Shown here: positions 7,576-15,400 of the stretch, piece after piece
Layout of the letters: each line of letters starts with the position of its first letter
Position numbering within the stretch: position 1 is the first letter of the stretch
From: a virus
Direction: 5' to 3' (one strand)
IMG/VR virus record: IMGVR_UViG_3300021057_000024
Coordinates: 1-38,503 of that record
Length of the DNA: 38,503 bases
Program-made: the position numbers and the translations under genes
Notes under the pieces: generated by a model
What the model was told of the DNA's origin: nothing
The model's database searches: none
Seen by the model: the letters and a program-made list of their open reading frames with translations, nothing else

Positions 7576-7885
7576 AAATACAACACAAGCGATTGAAACG
7601 ACGGCAGTGGAAGAGTACTTTCCATCGGAAGACTTAGGCTCTCTGCCACGTCAAGGTCTCTTGCATGAAGAAACCGCAGAGCTGGTGGAGGAACTGTTCG
7701 CGTTTCACGCATGGACGCCGGAGATGATTGAAGGCGGGAAGCGAGTACGCGAAACGCTTGCAGATGCCTACAAGGCAATCATCAAGCACGTTCCGCCGAG
7801 CCCGTCTCGCACACGAGCGCTCAACTGCTTGACCGACGCACGCATGTTGGCCAACACGGCCATCACGTTTAAGGGCGTAGTTTAA
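7568..7885 (+). CDS. Acb2/Tad1-hairpin domain protein, candidate anti-defence cyclic-nucleotide sponge
   Basis: A 105-residue protein whose C-terminal ~60 residues match from memory the helical hairpin shared by phage Acb2 and Tad1-associated domains. The order is FHAWTPEMIEGGKRVRETLA at ~43-62, then IKHVPPSPSRTRALNCLTDA at ~69-88, and ARMLANTAIT near 88-97. In that family the block is usually FxYHxPxPEQ..., PPSxxxSxAIRKxxEAVMxANAAIA. Characterised Acb2 proteins form hexamers that bind cyclic di- or trinucleotides made by host CBASS systems, and relatives bind Thoeris signals. They act in the cytoplasm early in infection. The start is ATG 7568 (a TTG sits directly before it), with AAAGGAG upstream. 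It is the last gene of the early operon and converges with the lysis operon, the stops overlapping by 4 bases. The fold match is strong; the ligand is inferred. Confidence 0.78.
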   Translation: MSENTTQAIETTAVEEYFPSEDLGSLPRQGLLHEETAELVEELFAFHAWTPEMIEGGKRVRETLADAYKAIIKHVPPSPSRTRALNCLTDARMLANTAITFKGVV

Positions 7886-8103
7886 AACATGCTGCGGGCT
7901 GCCGCTGAGGGACCACCCTTGGCGGCAACCCAAGCGCCCATTATTTTCTTTGGATCGCCGCTCTCGATGTATTTGTCGAGGGCGGCATCATGTTTGTCGC
8001 AGAGAGAAGCCCACCTGACACCATCTTGACCGAGTTGGTCTTTGGTAGCCGCTTCAGTGCAGCGGCCTTCCGTCTTGCTCATCCAGGTGCAATGAATGAT
8101 CAC
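7882..8103 (-). CDS. hypothetical protein, 73 aa, end of lysis operon
   Basis: A small unrecognised protein with Cys/His residues (IIHCTW, GRCTEA, LCDKHDAALDKYIESG), possibly one zinc site. It is coupled to the endolysin: its ATG lies in the ATGA overlap with the endolysin stop at 8100. It has no signal peptide or lipobox, so it is not an obvious spanin. It is the last gene of the leftward operon and converges on the Acb2-like gene. Confidence 0.65.
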   Translation of the reverse strand: MIIHCTWMSKTEGRCTEAATKDQLGQDGVRWASLCDKHDAALDKYIESGDPKKIMGAWVAAKGGPSAAARSMF

Positions 8104-8690
8104 GAGAACAACTTCAGTTCAAAACCACGTTTAATTACGGCCGCGATACCTAGCTGCTGACTGACAGCGTTCGGATCGTACTTGCCATCAGCCACATACT
8201 TGCCCTTGGTGTAGTGGTTTGTGAATGACCACAGATAGGGCGATTTCACTTCTGGGTGATACTGCCGATAGCCGTAGCCGTTGTAACCTTCGAGCAGGTA
8301 CAAGATGCGGGGAAGCGACCAATCAACTTGCTTGTGCATGCCTGTGAGCTTCAGCGCATCGATAGCACTATCTTCAAAGGTGAATGGTGGGTTGCCGATT
8401 TTCGGATGGCCGGCAGGGACCATTTTCGTACGCGCGGTGAGCGGATCGCCATTGTGCAGGTGCTTCTTGAAGTCAAGCCCACACTCCATCAAATGAATCA
8501 CGCCGACGAACCACCAGGGCATTGTCGAGTTCACTCGTTTGGCGATTGCTTCATAGCGGTCTTGGGATACGGCGATCTGTTTGGCTTTCGCATCTGCCAG
8601 CGATTTGCGATTCTCATGAACCTTGCAAGTGTCAAACAGCTTCTCGTAGTCACCTTTGACTTCAGTCCAGATGATTGGTTTTGCTGGCAT
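8100..8690 (-). CDS. endolysin, COG5526-type lysozyme family
   Basis: A peptidoglycan hydrolase that lyses the host at the end of infection. The signature of the phage lysozyme family is present: WWFVGVIHLMECGLDFKKHLHN near 59-80, where the Glu of HLME is the likely catalytic acid. Then come GDPLTARTKMVPAGHP, PPFTFEDSAIDALKL near 101-115, LYLLEGYNGYGYR near 130-142, and YLWSFTNHYTKGKYVADG near 152-169. There is no signal peptide, so release needs a holin; the candidate gene lies just upstream with a 29-base overlap. Length (196 aa) is typical. The ribosome site is weak (AAGAAGAAAC), consistent with coupling to the upstream gene. Confidence 0.9.
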   Translation of the reverse strand: MPAKPIIWTEVKGDYEKLFDTCKVHENRKSLADAKAKQIAVSQDRYEAIAKRVNSTMPWWFVGVIHLMECGLDFKKHLHNGDPLTARTKMVPAGHPKIGNPPFTFEDSAIDALKLTGMHKQVDWSLPRILYLLEGYNGYGYRQYHPEVKSPYLWSFTNHYTKGKYVADGKYDPNAVSQQLGIAAVIKRGFELKLFS

Positions 8691-9000
8691 GTTTCTTCTT
8701 ACCTCGCGGGTGAATTTTCCAGGTGAGTCTTGCCAGAGCAGCGAACATCACCGGGATGAGAATGTTGGCCGCGTCCGGTTTGGCGAACGACAGCACGACA
8801 AACAAGTTGAGAGCGACCGCCAACCCGCTCGCCACAATAATGACGGCGGTGTTGACGGCCTTCTCTGAGACTATTGGTGAGTCAGCTCGCTCGCTAACCA
8901 GTGAAGTGCTTTCATGCCCAAGAGCATTGACAGCGCTATCACGTACTTCGACCAATCCTGATTCAGTAGATGTTCCAGTCCCATGCTCCACTTCCCTCAA
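8662..9000 (-). CDS. holin candidate with two membrane segments, up to 112 aa
   Basis: It holds two hydrophobic helices: NTAVIIVASGLAVALNLFVV and, after a short loop, NILIPVMFAALARLTW. A strongly basic tail follows (HPRGKKKHASK). Two helices plus a charged tail, immediately upstream of and overlapping the endolysin, fit a class II-like holin that opens the inner membrane to the endolysin. The start is uncertain. No ATG is in frame; TTG 9000 (GGGAG just upstream) and GTG 8991 are options, giving an unusually long polar N-terminus of ~50 residues. That stretch overlaps another plausible small frame (8871-8984). The functional start could therefore be further in. Confidence 0.6.
   Translation of the reverse strand: MREVEHGTGTSTESGLVEVRDSAVNALGHESTSLVSERADSPIVSEKAVNTAVIIVASGLAVALNLFVVLSFAKPDAANILIPVMFAALARLTWKIHPRGKKKHASKTNHLD
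8871..8984 (-). CDS. overlapping 37-aa membrane peptide in another frame
   Basis: Nested in the 5' part of the holin-candidate frame, but in another frame. It runs from ATG 8984 to TAG 8871 and has GAGGG 9 bases and GGAG 1 base upstream. The peptide has a hydrophobic segment at ~14-24 (YVIALSMLLGM) and three Trp/Tyr residues. It has a standard ATG and a better ribosome site than the longer frame. Either it is a real lysis-cassette peptide that couples to the holin, or the overlap is chance. Confidence 0.35.
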   Translation of the reverse strand: MGLEHLLNQDWSKYVIALSMLLGMKALHWLASELTHQ

Positions 9001-9154
9001 GCTCCCAAACGAGACACCCTAGTTTGAAATGCACTTATGCCAAAAAGCGTAATGATTCCAAGCACTGCACCGCTGACAGCGATAAGTCTGTCCTGTAAAC
9101 AAGCCGCCCAGCAGACGGGTGTAGAATCGCAGTGCTTGGAAAATAATCATCACG
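9001..9154 (-). other. non-coding gap with long inverted repeat, possible structured RNA
   Basis: A 13-bp perfect inverted repeat lies at 9056-9068 (TTCCAAGCACTGC) and 9129-9141. Inside it are ACC/GGT (9069-9071 and 9118-9120) and GTCTG/CAGAC (9086-9090 and 9112-9116) pairs. The outer flanks are also partly complementary. No T-tract follows, so it is not a simple terminator, and it is not a tRNA cloverleaf. It lies in the lysis operon transcript just before the holin. Confidence 0.45.
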
Positions 9155-9463
9155 TTAGGCTGCTGGCTTAGCGACGGTCGCTTTCAGTCCGTCAACGATC
9201 TCTTCCGCCTGTTTGCGATCCTTGACGAATCGGGTAAGGACGGTTTCAAGTACAGCTTCCCAGTTGATGAGGGGAGCAAGCGCTTCAATCAACGGCATGG
9301 CGGCCAAGACTTTCGGTGCCATCTGAACGATGTCATCTTTGCCATCGTGGTTGGCATCGAGGTCATTGATCCAGTCGATAGCCGGACCGGCAATGGCTTT
9401 GACGGCTAAGGGCGCACGGCTCAATAGCGCCTTCTTGTCCAGGTGGTTACTTTTATCTAGCAT
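9155..9463 (-). CDS. hypothetical protein with EF-hand-like calcium loop, 102 aa
   Basis: A mainly helical protein. Its only named feature is DLDANHDGKDDI at ~34-45, which fits the DxDxNxDGxxD calcium-binding loop of EF-hands and dockerins. Two amphipathic or hydrophobic helices follow (APKVLAAMPLIEALAPLI and LETVLTRFVKDRKQAEEIV). There is no signal peptide. It lies between the tail fibre genes and the lysis genes with its own candidate promoter at 9507-9535. It could be a lysis-module or virion-associated protein; the function is not known. Confidence 0.7.
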   Translation of the reverse strand: MLDKSNHLDKKALLSRAPLAVKAIAGPAIDWINDLDANHDGKDDIVQMAPKVLAAMPLIEALAPLINWEAVLETVLTRFVKDRKQAEEIVDGLKATVAKPAA

Positions 9464-9506
9464 GATGGGCTCGCTTTCTTGTGTGTGGTCGGATCAACTA
9501 TGTGCA

Positions 9507-9535
9507 ATCGTACTAGGTCGATCCATACCTGACAA
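9507..9535 (-). promoter_or_regulatory. sigma70-like promoter of the lysis operon
   Basis: On the minus strand there is TTGTCA (9530-9535), a 17-base spacer and TACGAT (9507-9512), ~44 bases before the ATG at 9463. A GGATC/GATCC inverted pair (491-495 and 520-524 of the 9 kb block) overlaps it and could be an operator. Confidence 0.5.
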
Positions 9536-9540
9536 GCGAA

Positions 9541-11457
9541 TTAGGACGCGCTTCTCATGCCCGGTCGGTAACCGCTGATAAAACTTGTGGTGCCAGCAGA
9601 GCCTGCATTACCGCCACTGGTTCCGCCAGCAATCGTGAATGTGGCACCAGTTATAGTGCAAGTGTTGCCAGCCCAGCCAATGACCTTGCCGCCGCCGCCG
9701 CCACCACCATCAGCAGCCGTGCCCGGAGCAGTGCCGCCATTGCCGCCGCTCACGTTGACGGTGATACCATTTGAAAAGATCACATTTCCTCGCGCGATCG
9801 CTGCGACTGTACCGCCGGCACCGCCACCACCGCCGCCGTCACCGCCACCACTAGAGTTTGAGCCAGCAGTGCCGGTTGCCGTAACGTTGGCGCTGATTGT
9901 GATATCACCAGTGGCATTAATCAGCCAGCAGCCACCACCGGCACCACCGGCAGCACCGGCAGAATTTCCGCAGGCGCCGCCACCGCCACCACTGCCACCA
10001 AGAAACATCATGAAGTCATAGACTTGGCCAGCCTTGGCTTTGGCGCTTATGGTGCGCGGATTGCCATCACCACCGGCACCGCCATTAGCGCCGCCACCAC
10101 CACCAACACCATTGCCGGACCCGGTACTGATCCCTCCGTCGCCCCCGCCTTCGCCCTGTCCACGTCGTCCACTTCCACCAGTTCCAGTCCCACCACTGCC
10201 GCCACTGGCTTCAGCCGAGACGGTAACGGCATGGGTTGCTTCCACGCTGACGCTCCCGTTGACATACCAACGGCCACGAGTAACCGTGAAGGCGTTTTGC
10301 GACGTCCAATTGCCGTTGTGGAAATGTTCACCAACAAAGGTAGAGACTGCTGGTGCCGAGGTGGCATCACCGACAAGTCCGGTATCGTCAAGCTGAGCCC
10401 CTGTCGTTGTGCCAATCTTGCCCTGAGTCGCCCCGCCGGTAACGCGATAGATGTCGTAATCAGTGGCGCCCGTGATTGCCGTCCACGTGATTCGGTTGAA
10501 GTTTGCACCGCTAAGTGTGGCGTTCCCCGTGGTCGTTTGACCATTGGCACTGCCTGCGGTGATGGTGCCGCCCCTATCCTTGGCAACCACCTTGTAAGCG
10601 TATGTGGTTGCGCCAGTGGTTCCTTGCGGGGTGACGGTCGGAGCCGCTGGTGTCGTGAGTAGCGGGCGCGTACCATTGCCTAGTGAAGCGTCTCCACCAC
10701 CAGCGAACAAGGACCCTGGTCCCATGACAGTCCAAAGCGATCCGTTGAAGCCTTCGTGAAACCCGGTATCAGAGTTGAACCGCATGTTGCCGGTGGTGGC
10801 TACACGCTGCGCGGTGGTCCCGGCTGGCGGAACCATGCCGCCAGTGCCGGGTACGACTGGATTGGACGCGAGACCTACAGTTACGGCACTGCCAACGGTG
10901 CCAGCCGCAATCTGATTAGCGGTGCCGCTCACGGTTGCGACAGGACCAGCAGAAGCCACCAGGTCCCAGTTAGCCGAAGGTGGAGCGCTGTTCGTGCTGG
11001 AAGCAATTGCATAGTACGCGCTGCCATTGTGCTGGACGGCATCACCGAAGACATAAGCCGTGGTGCTACTCCATGCACCACGCCAATTGATGCCCTTCTC
11101 GGCAAGTAATGTCCAGAGCTCCTGAATGATGAGGATCGCCTTGTCCAGTGCGGCGCCAAGAGCGGCGGTGTTGAACTTTGCCTCAAGCGGAATATTGAGC
11201 AGCTGCGTGCGTGGCGTTTGCCGGTCGGCGAGAACTTTGACGGCAGCGCCAGGCGCGACGTCAAAAGTAATCTGCCCGCCAGGATTGGTTTCCTGATCAT
11301 CGTTTGGCAGAACTGAGACGCCAGCAACCTGCGTTACACCGTCAAGCTTCACGACGATGCCGTGAGCGGTCTCATTAACTGAGAACGTGAAATTGAAGGT
11401 CTTGGTCACCCCGTCGCCTGTGAACTCGTTGTAAGAATGAGTCGTGCTGACCGTCAT
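9541..11457 (-). CDS. tail fibre or adhesin: T7 gp17-like N-terminus, glycine-rich tip, 638 aa
   Basis: A virion surface protein that probably binds the host receptor. Residues 1-~115 match the tail-anchoring N-terminal domain of T7-like fibres (STTHSYNEFTGDGVTKTFNF, then a block with RQTPRTQLLNIPLE). Residues ~120-165 (NWRGAWSSTTAYVFGDAV, YYAIASSTNSAPP) resemble a CBM5/12-type carbohydrate-binding module. A region rich in Thr and Gly around 260-365 looks FN3-like (YAYKVVAKDRGG, ITGATDYDIYRVTGG). The last ~220 residues are extremely Gly-rich with runs of GGGGGG. This resembles the polyglycine-sandwich tip of some phage adhesins. It is followed by no chaperone gene. It sits 2 bases after a second fibre gene with the same N-terminal domain. 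Confidence 0.88.
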   Translation of the reverse strand: MTVSTTHSYNEFTGDGVTKTFNFTFSVNETAHGIVVKLDGVTQVAGVSVLPNDDQETNPGGQITFDVAPGAAVKVLADRQTPRTQLLNIPLEAKFNTAALGAALDKAILIIQELWTLLAEKGINWRGAWSSTTAYVFGDAVQHNGSAYYAIASSTNSAPPSANWDLVASAGPVATVSGTANQIAAGTVGSAVTVGLASNPVVPGTGGMVPPAGTTAQRVATTGNMRFNSDTGFHEGFNGSLWTVMGPGSLFAGGGDASLGNGTRPLLTTPAAPTVTPQGTTGATTYAYKVVAKDRGGTITAGSANGQTTTGNATLSGANFNRITWTAITGATDYDIYRVTGGATQGKIGTTTGAQLDDTGLVGDATSAPAVSTFVGEHFHNGNWTSQNAFTVTRGRWYVNGSVSVEATHAVTVSAEASGGSGGTGTGGSGRRGQGEGGGDGGISTGSGNGVGGGGGANGGAGGDGNPRTISAKAKAGQVYDFMMFLGGSGGGGGACGNSAGAAGGAGGGCWLINATGDITISANVTATGTAGSNSSGGGDGGGGGGAGGTVAAIARGNVIFSNGITVNVSGGNGGTAPGTAADGGGGGGGKVIGWAGNTCTITGATFTIAGGTSGGNAGSAGTTSFISGYRPGMRSAS

Positions 11458-11459
11458 GG

Positions 11460-12470
11460 TTAGTCCACCTTGATGATTGCAATTAGGGAAACGTGGATCG
11501 GACGAGAAGCTTCCGTATTAGCCGCAGTAGAACCTGCGAGGGTGCCCGTGTGATTGTGAGCATTTGCTGTAATGGGATATGTCCCGTGGATTGCGCCAAT
11601 GCCACTGGAGCCGCCTTGAACACCAAAGCCACTGGTAGCAACGGAACCAGTAACCACGACGCTGCTTATACTCACACTGCCAGCATTCGTGTGCTGGTGC
11701 GTTTTGCTTCCAGAGATCACGCCCGGTCTGACGGTGGAACCGGTGAAGCCAGACGATCCGGCATCAGCGACCGCAGCGCACAGCAGGTATTTGCCGCGCG
11801 TATCTGGCGTAGTGTACGGGGAACCATTGATGGTGACAACGCTGCCATCCATTGCGGCCCAGCCAGCAGGGATCGCACCATACGTGGTGTCCCAAAACAT
11901 GATACTGCCACTGGGAAACGTTACTGTGGAGGGAGCCGCCGCGGCCCATGCATTACTCACGACTGTCATCACATGCCCGTTAACTGCGGGCACCGGTCCA
12001 TCCTTGAGCAATGCGCCTGAGACACCATCCCAGATTGCAACGGCTTTGTCGGTTGACGACGCGGGACCCACAATATCGCCAGGCAGACCTTGCGGGCCGG
12101 CAGGTCCAGCGGGACCGACAGCACCGGCGGCAATCTCCTGCGCAATCATGACAAACTTGTCCATCGCCGCTTCCATGGCGTCCATGTCCAGGCGCGCTTC
12201 GTGCGTGAAATCTATGAGCTGTGTGCGGGGCGTAGATCGGCGAGCTTTCACGGCGACGCTCAGTCCAGGAGCCACGGAAAAAGTAACGGTGCCGCCAGGC
12301 GATTGCTGCTGGTCTGAGTTCAGCGTTGTGGTGAAGCCGAGCGACTGGTCAACTCCGGCGAGACTCACGATCACATGGTCTTTATGCAGCGCCTGGAAGG
12401 TGAAGTTGAAGACAAGCTGACTGCCGTTACCTGTAAACGTGTTTTCGATATGTGTCGTCGAAACCGTCAT
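11460..12470 (-). CDS. tail fibre: T7 gp17-like N-terminus, collagen-like stalk, tail collar domain, 336 aa
   Basis: Its N-terminal ~115 residues are a paralogue of the next fibre (STTHIENTFTGNGSQLVFNF, then RRSTPRTQLIDFTHEARLDM), so both probably attach at the same tail site. A short collagen-like stretch (GPAGPAGPQGLPG) follows near 120-132. Then comes a phage tail-collar domain (GSIMFWDTTYGAIPAGWAAMDG, TPDTRGKYLL) and a His-x-His-rich C-terminus (KTHQHTNAG, ANAHNHTG), the usual trimeric metal-binding tip. The start overlaps the stop of the 1367-aa virion gene as ATGA. Together with the longer fibre it could give two receptor specificities or a branched complex. Confidence 0.87.
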   Translation of the reverse strand: MTVSTTHIENTFTGNGSQLVFNFTFQALHKDHVIVSLAGVDQSLGFTTTLNSDQQQSPGGTVTFSVAPGLSVAVKARRSTPRTQLIDFTHEARLDMDAMEAAMDKFVMIAQEIAAGAVGPAGPAGPQGLPGDIVGPASSTDKAVAIWDGVSGALLKDGPVPAVNGHVMTVVSNAWAAAAPSTVTFPSGSIMFWDTTYGAIPAGWAAMDGSVVTINGSPYTTPDTRGKYLLCAAVADAGSSGFTGSTVRPGVISGSKTHQHTNAGSVSISSVVVTGSVATSGFGVQGGSSGIGAIHGTYPITANAHNHTGTLAGSTAANTEASRPIHVSLIAIIKVD

Positions 12471-15400
12471 TGCTCTTGTCCTTTCTCTACTACCTTACGT
12501 CCGAGGTCAGCATACTTGAACAGTCCCCAGAATGGTAGACCGCTGGCGACACTGGCCACCGCTGCCATAGACTTGAATTCTTTCGCCCAATCCTCGAAGG
12601 TGATCTCATCGCCGGTCGCGGACTTCTTGACCAAGTTCCAAGTACGTTTCACCAACTTTGCCGAGTCACCGGCAAGACCACCAATCACGGTGCGGGGCTC
12701 CTGCTCGCCCTTGAATCCGGAGAGAGCACCAGCCATAACGTCCCAGCCAATCAACGGCAATTGAGCGAAAGAACCGCCGATAGCGGCGCCACCGATCCGC
12801 AATGCTGCTTGCTCTTGCTCCTTCTCATCGCCTACGACGAACGCCGGCATATTGTTCAAGGTCTGGAAAATCGTCTGAGCCAAGTGGATGCTGACGATGG
12901 TGCGGGCCATGCGCGCCAGGTGCTTATCGTCCTTGTGAACCAGAAAATCGCGGATCGCTCCCGACTCACGATTCATTGCCTGGATGCCTTCCTTCTGGAA
13001 AGCCAGTGACCACGAAGCGATGCCGCCCTTCATCTCTGCGGGCACCTTCTGAGAATCACGGGAAGAAGACGCCGTGCGGTCAACCATGCCGTCACCGGCA
13101 AGCACCGCCTCTTCCATGGTGCCACCACTTTTGAGAACACGATTGAATTCGATGAAGCCACCAATAGCGGCGCCAACTCCATCTCCCCACTTCACCATGG
13201 GAATGCCGAAGAACTGATTGATTGTCAGCTTGTTGCCAGCGGTGATAATGTCGCCAAAATCTGGTTGCTTCGTGACGTTCTGGACCTGTGCACGAATCTG
13301 GTCTTGCCGGTCACGATAGAGCTCCGACCGAGACAGATACTCATCCATTCGCTTCTTATCAAACGCGCCCACGAAGCCGTCTATAAACTCCGCTGGCGTA
13401 CTTGTGGAAAGCGTGGCGAGGATGCTGGTCAACTGCTTCGGACCCTGGTCGATTCGGGCGTACAGCAAGCCGGTGGCCATGTTGCCTTTGACGTTCCGGA
13501 AAGGACCATCACCAATGTCCATCAAGCCGGGCTTCAGATGGAATTGGAAAGCGATTCGAGAATCAATGAGCCCGGTGTATTCCTCACCGCGCTTGTGCTG
13601 GATGATGTCGCGCAAACCGTCCTTGGATGAATCGGAGAAGATGAACGACAGTTCTCGGGCCTTCTCGCTATTAGCAATCCAGAATGCCATGTCTGACACA
13701 TGACGCTCAAGCTGCTGAAACGGGTTGTATGGCTTGACTGGGAGCTTGCTATTTGTCCGCAGTTTGGTTGAGCCCGGGTCCAGCGAGCGGCGAGCGAAGT
13801 TGTGAACGTCTTCCATCAGATCGCCAGCAGATTTGATGCGCTCAAGATGCCGGTGCTGAATCTGTCCGGAGTAGTTGTCGTCCATCGGCAGGGCGACACC
13901 ATACTCTTTGAGGTAGTGATTGCCGACCTGTGGCGCGAACCAGCGATATGCATCCTTCACCGCGTCAGCGAGTTGAAGCAGCTTGCCGCCTTCGAACTTA
14001 GATAGCGCGTCGCGGATCGCTTCCTGCGTCGAGGTGTGCCCGTCTTCGACCATACCCTCAAGCGTGTATTTGTTGCCGTGGGTGAGACCGGGCACTGCGC
14101 CCGGGTCATCCATCGCCATGTAGAGATAGGCCAGATCAACCGGCCTGTGCATTTCAACTGCTGAGTTGCCGGTCGTATCGGTGTACTGAATCTCCACCCG
14201 GTTGCGCGGGTCATCGCCCTTCTGGATTACGCGACGAGCTTCCTTGATGGAACCGGCTGCCTCGACATAGAGCTTGTGAATTTTCTGCGATGCATCGATG
14301 ACGATTTTCGCTTCGCGATTTTCCACATCGGTGAAGTCGAGATGCTTTGCTACCAGCTTTTGACGCTCGTCTGCGGGCACGTCTTGCAGAAGCTCATCCC
14401 ACAATGAAGTTGACGTTTTTGTCAGGCTGTGGAGCACCTTGCCGAATGCGCCGATCTGTTTCGGCGTCGACTTCTCGATGCTCGGCGTCACTGGCTTGAT
14501 GCCCTGGACCGCTTCAACAACCTCGGCACGTGCGGTCAGCAGGTTTTCACTTTCGGCTTGCTTGCGCTCGAAGAAGTCAGACTTGCCCTCCTTGACCATC
14601 GCCTCGATTTCGCCGGCCAGTTCGAGCACCTTTTTTGGATCCAAATTACCGGACCAATATTGAACCGCCTGCATGGCGATCCGCTTCTTCTCAGCCAATT
14701 CTGCGGGCTGGGTGAAGAGTTCCGACAGTTCTCCGGATTCCAATTTGTCGATCTGCTGCTCGAGCTTTTTGCGCTCTTCCTCGATGCCCTTGTCTATATA
14801 ATCAAGAGCTTTCTTGAGGGCAAGGTCCTTTGTTTCCGACTTCTGCCGCGACTCTGCCGCCGTCGGCTCGTTCATCTTGTCGGCGCCCGGTTCACCCTTA
14901 GCCGCGGGCTCACCCTTCGGTTTCTGCTCGCCCATATCACCGGCACCCGGCTCAGACTTACGGCCGGTGTTGGTAGGCTCAGGCTCGGTGAAGAACTCCT
15001 TGTACCACTTCAACGACTGCTGAACCGGCGCCGGTAGCTTCGCCTTCTTGTCTTTCTGCTGACCGGACTCGATGGCGCCGTACAGTTTTTTCTCTGCCGC
15101 CTTCACTTCATTGGCGTGCTCACGACCGCGCTGGTCTTCGATGAACCGGTCGCCTTCACGCAGCAGATCGGACACGCTGTCAATCTCGATAACGCGAGAA
15201 AGCAGCCGGGTCTTCATCGCATCATCAAGCTTGTCGGAATTGGTGACCATGCGCTTCAGCAGACGCTGAACACGATTAGCCTCTTGCATTTTTGTTTCCG
15301 GCGTATCGACGGTAAACAATGACTTCGCGGCGTCGAAGATTCTGCGGACCTCACGCTCAGCCGCTTCGCGCTTATCAAGCCGCTCTGCCGTCCGTCGTTC

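Noticed and set aside
9056-9141. tRNA gene
   Set aside because: The length and stem look suggestive, but there is no T-arm GTTCRA sequence, no anticodon arm of normal form, and the outer stem is 13 bp.
9587-11109. Long open frames on the plus strand opposite the tail fibre gene
   Set aside because: They are Pro/Ala-rich mirror images of the Gly-rich fibre frame and have no ribosome sites. Phage fibre signatures are on the minus strand.
9541-12470. Diversity-generating retroelement acting on the fibres
   Set aside because: No reverse transcriptase gene and no template/variable repeat pair is seen, although some podoviruses carry one.
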